The position numbers and the translations under genes were made by a program. The notes beneath the pieces are model-generated. The model saw only the letters and a program-made list of their open reading frames with translations. It ran no database searches and had not been told where the DNA came from. Shown here piece after piece: positions 62,892 to 64,000 of a stretch of DNA of 64,000 nucleotides. Position 1 is the first letter of the stretch; each line of letters starts with the position of its first letter. Source of the stretch: Flavobacteriaceae bacterium CRH (GTDB taxonomy: Bacteria; Bacteroidota; Bacteroidia; Flavobacteriales; Flavobacteriaceae). The stretch lies in NCBI GenBank assembly GCA_001507425.1, contig LMAJ01000016.1:62001-126000 (forward strand), written 5' to 3'.

Positions 62892-63764
62892 TTACATTCT
62901 TAACGATTTCGGAATTGTTCCGGTAAGCCTTTTAAAGTAATTATTAAAATAGCTCGGATATTCAAATCCAAGTGAATAACCAATGTCTGAAATGCTCCAA
63001 TCTGTGTGTTGCAATAAAGCTTTTGCTTCGCCAATAATTCGCTCCGTAATATGGGCCGTAGTTGGTTTTCCTGTAATTTCTTTTACAGATCTGTTTAAAT
63101 GGTTAACATGTACGGCAAGGCTTTGTGCATAATCTTGAGGCGTTTTTAACGTCAACGGCTCATTTTTTGATTCTATAGGAAACTGTCTTTCAAGAAGGTC
63201 CAAAAATAGTGAGGTAATTCTCGAAGATGCATTTTTATGTTTGAAGAAATTTTCGGTAGGCTGCATTTTCATCGATTCATGAATAATCAGATTGATATAA
63301 TTACGCATTAAATCATCTTTAAAAACATAATCGGTTTCTTGTTCTTCAATCATTTTTTGAAACAACGAATCTATAAACACCTTTTGTTCAGGAGATAATG
63401 CAAAAATCGGAGTTCCGCCAATTTTAAACAAGGGCGATTCATGTAAACTTTCTGAACGATCATTTACCTTTAAAAATTCTTCGGTAAAAACACACGCATA
63501 ACCACTGTAAGAAGCCGAAATAGTCTCCCAGGAATACGGAATATGCGGATTCCCAAAAAATAATATCGTACCGTCAATTTCCATTCCGCGATCTGCATAA
63601 TGTATGAGGCTTTTACTTGTATTGATACAAATCTTATAAAAATCCCTGCGATTGTAGGTAGGGATTTTACTAACATCTTCATTTATTTCATAGACTTTAA
63701 AACCTTTTAGTTTTAAATCGTTTACTCCTAAGTCTGAAATATGACAATCTACCTGATCTTTCAT
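62892..63764 (-). CDS. AraC-family transcriptional regulator
   Basis: This 290-residue regulator has an N-terminal cupin-like sensor domain (KICINTSKSLIHYADRGMEIDGTILFFGNPHIPYSW) and a C-terminal AraC DNA-binding domain with two helix-turn-helix units (LTLKTPQDYAQSLAVHVNHLNRSVKE and DWSISDIGYSLGFEYPSYFNNYFKR). The ligand is unknown. It lies upstream of two cupin genes in the same direction, with a gap of about 185 bp, so control of these is likely. Confidence 0.92.
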   Translation of the reverse strand: MKDQVDCHISDLGVNDLKLKGFKVYEINEDVSKIPTYNRRDFYKICINTSKSLIHYADRGMEIDGTILFFGNPHIPYSWETISASYSGYACVFTEEFLKVNDRSESLHESPLFKIGGTPIFALSPEQKVFIDSLFQKMIEEQETDYVFKDDLMRNYINLIIHESMKMQPTENFFKHKNASSRITSLFLDLLERQFPIESKNEPLTLKTPQDYAQSLAVHVNHLNRSVKEITGKPTTAHITERIIGEAKALLQHTDWSISDIGYSLGFEYPSYFNNYFKRLTGTIPKSLRM

Positions 63765-63810
63765 TTGGCAAAGTTATGAAATTCAAATAAAAAAATTAAA
63801 AATAAAATTT

Positions 63811-63984
63811 CAATCTTTTAAAATTCCAAATTCCAATCTAAAACTCAGAAGGAAAATTCAATATTTTTAAATTCTAAACTTAAAAGTAACCTAATGCATA
63901 ACAATTGTAAATCTTTGTCAAAGTTTAAAACTTCAACAAAGATAAGACGAACGTAAAATTGGAATTTGGAATTTAAAAAGATTG
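63811..63984. repeat. 174-bp nested inverted repeat
   Basis: Outer arms of 27 bp (63811-63837 and 63958-63984, one mismatch, containing CAAATTCCAAT or its complement) enclose a palindrome of the CTTTGTCAAAG type (63912-63942) that is also present at 49047-49079. No gene is seen in 63765-64000. Confidence 0.85.
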
Positions 63985-64000
63985 GAATTTCTTTTAGACC

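Noticed and set aside
1..64000. CRISPR arrays, tRNA or rRNA genes, insertion sequences, prophage genes
   Set aside because: I looked for regularly spaced repeats, cloverleaf-like segments and transposase, integrase or phage structural proteins and found none. The repeats present are palindromic intergenic elements without spacer arrays.

Overview
The window reads as chromosomal DNA of a Flavobacterium-like member of the Flavobacteriaceae (Bacteroidetes). The grounds are the AT-rich sequence, a SusC/SusD pair controlled by an ECF sigma factor and FecR anti-sigma factor, PorT-type barrels, promoter boxes of the Bacteroidetes form TAnnTTTG, A-rich leaders instead of strong Shine-Dalgarno sites, and intergenic palindromic repeats of a kind usual in this genus. 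I see no rRNA, tRNA, CRISPR array, insertion sequence or prophage.

Layout. 1-8.0 kb: a TPR sensor kinase cut by the window edge, a thiolase, a divergent azoreductase/HxlR pair with a double operator, a TauE/DUF1634 operon, a degenerate kinase and the first of a family of acidic disordered proteins. 8.1-18.8 kb: a stress and DNA-repair block (KatE catalase, DUF6766, acidic proteins, degenerate receiver, LigD, Ku, SpoIIAA-like protein, SDR). 18.9-27.2 kb: poorly known proteins, a small proline-tailed lipoprotein followed by a TPR sensor kinase and its regulator, a DUF4177-like/YidD-like pair, small exported proteins and two outer membrane barrels. 27.3-35.3 kb: SusD, SusC (with STN domain), FecR, ECF sigma factor and a divergent secreted PI-PLC-like protein. 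35.6-49.0 kb: signalling. A GSP26-like flavoprotein, a receiver protein and a six-PAS kinase are followed by a five-gene cluster (REC-kinase, CHASE3 hybrid kinase with three receivers, REC, CheR, CheB). 49.2-56.4 kb: metallophosphoesterase, DUF72, Nei-type glycosylase and a second stress block (DUF892, a long acidic protein, DUF5661, topoisomerase IB, DUF7218-like). 56.7-60.7 kb: a zincin-like lipoprotein followed by three tandem copies of a two-repeat secreted protein, the middle one decayed. 61.0-64 kb: DUF4142, two cupins and an AraC regulator.

How the parts fit. Nine promoters spread over 50 kb share a (T)GTAAG/TATAAC-like box placed 20-21 bp before a TAnnTTTG-like box, and five of them also share a TTATAnAA element about 51 bp upstream of the -7 box. 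They precede katE, the acidic proteins, DUF892, DUF4142, the GSP26-like protein and the topoisomerase IB operon. This looks like a stress regulon with its own sigma factor or activator, and it is the most interesting signal in the window. Next come the hairpin that overlaps the start codon of the 20421 kinase, the zincin/tandem array locus, and the nested inverted repeats between convergent genes.
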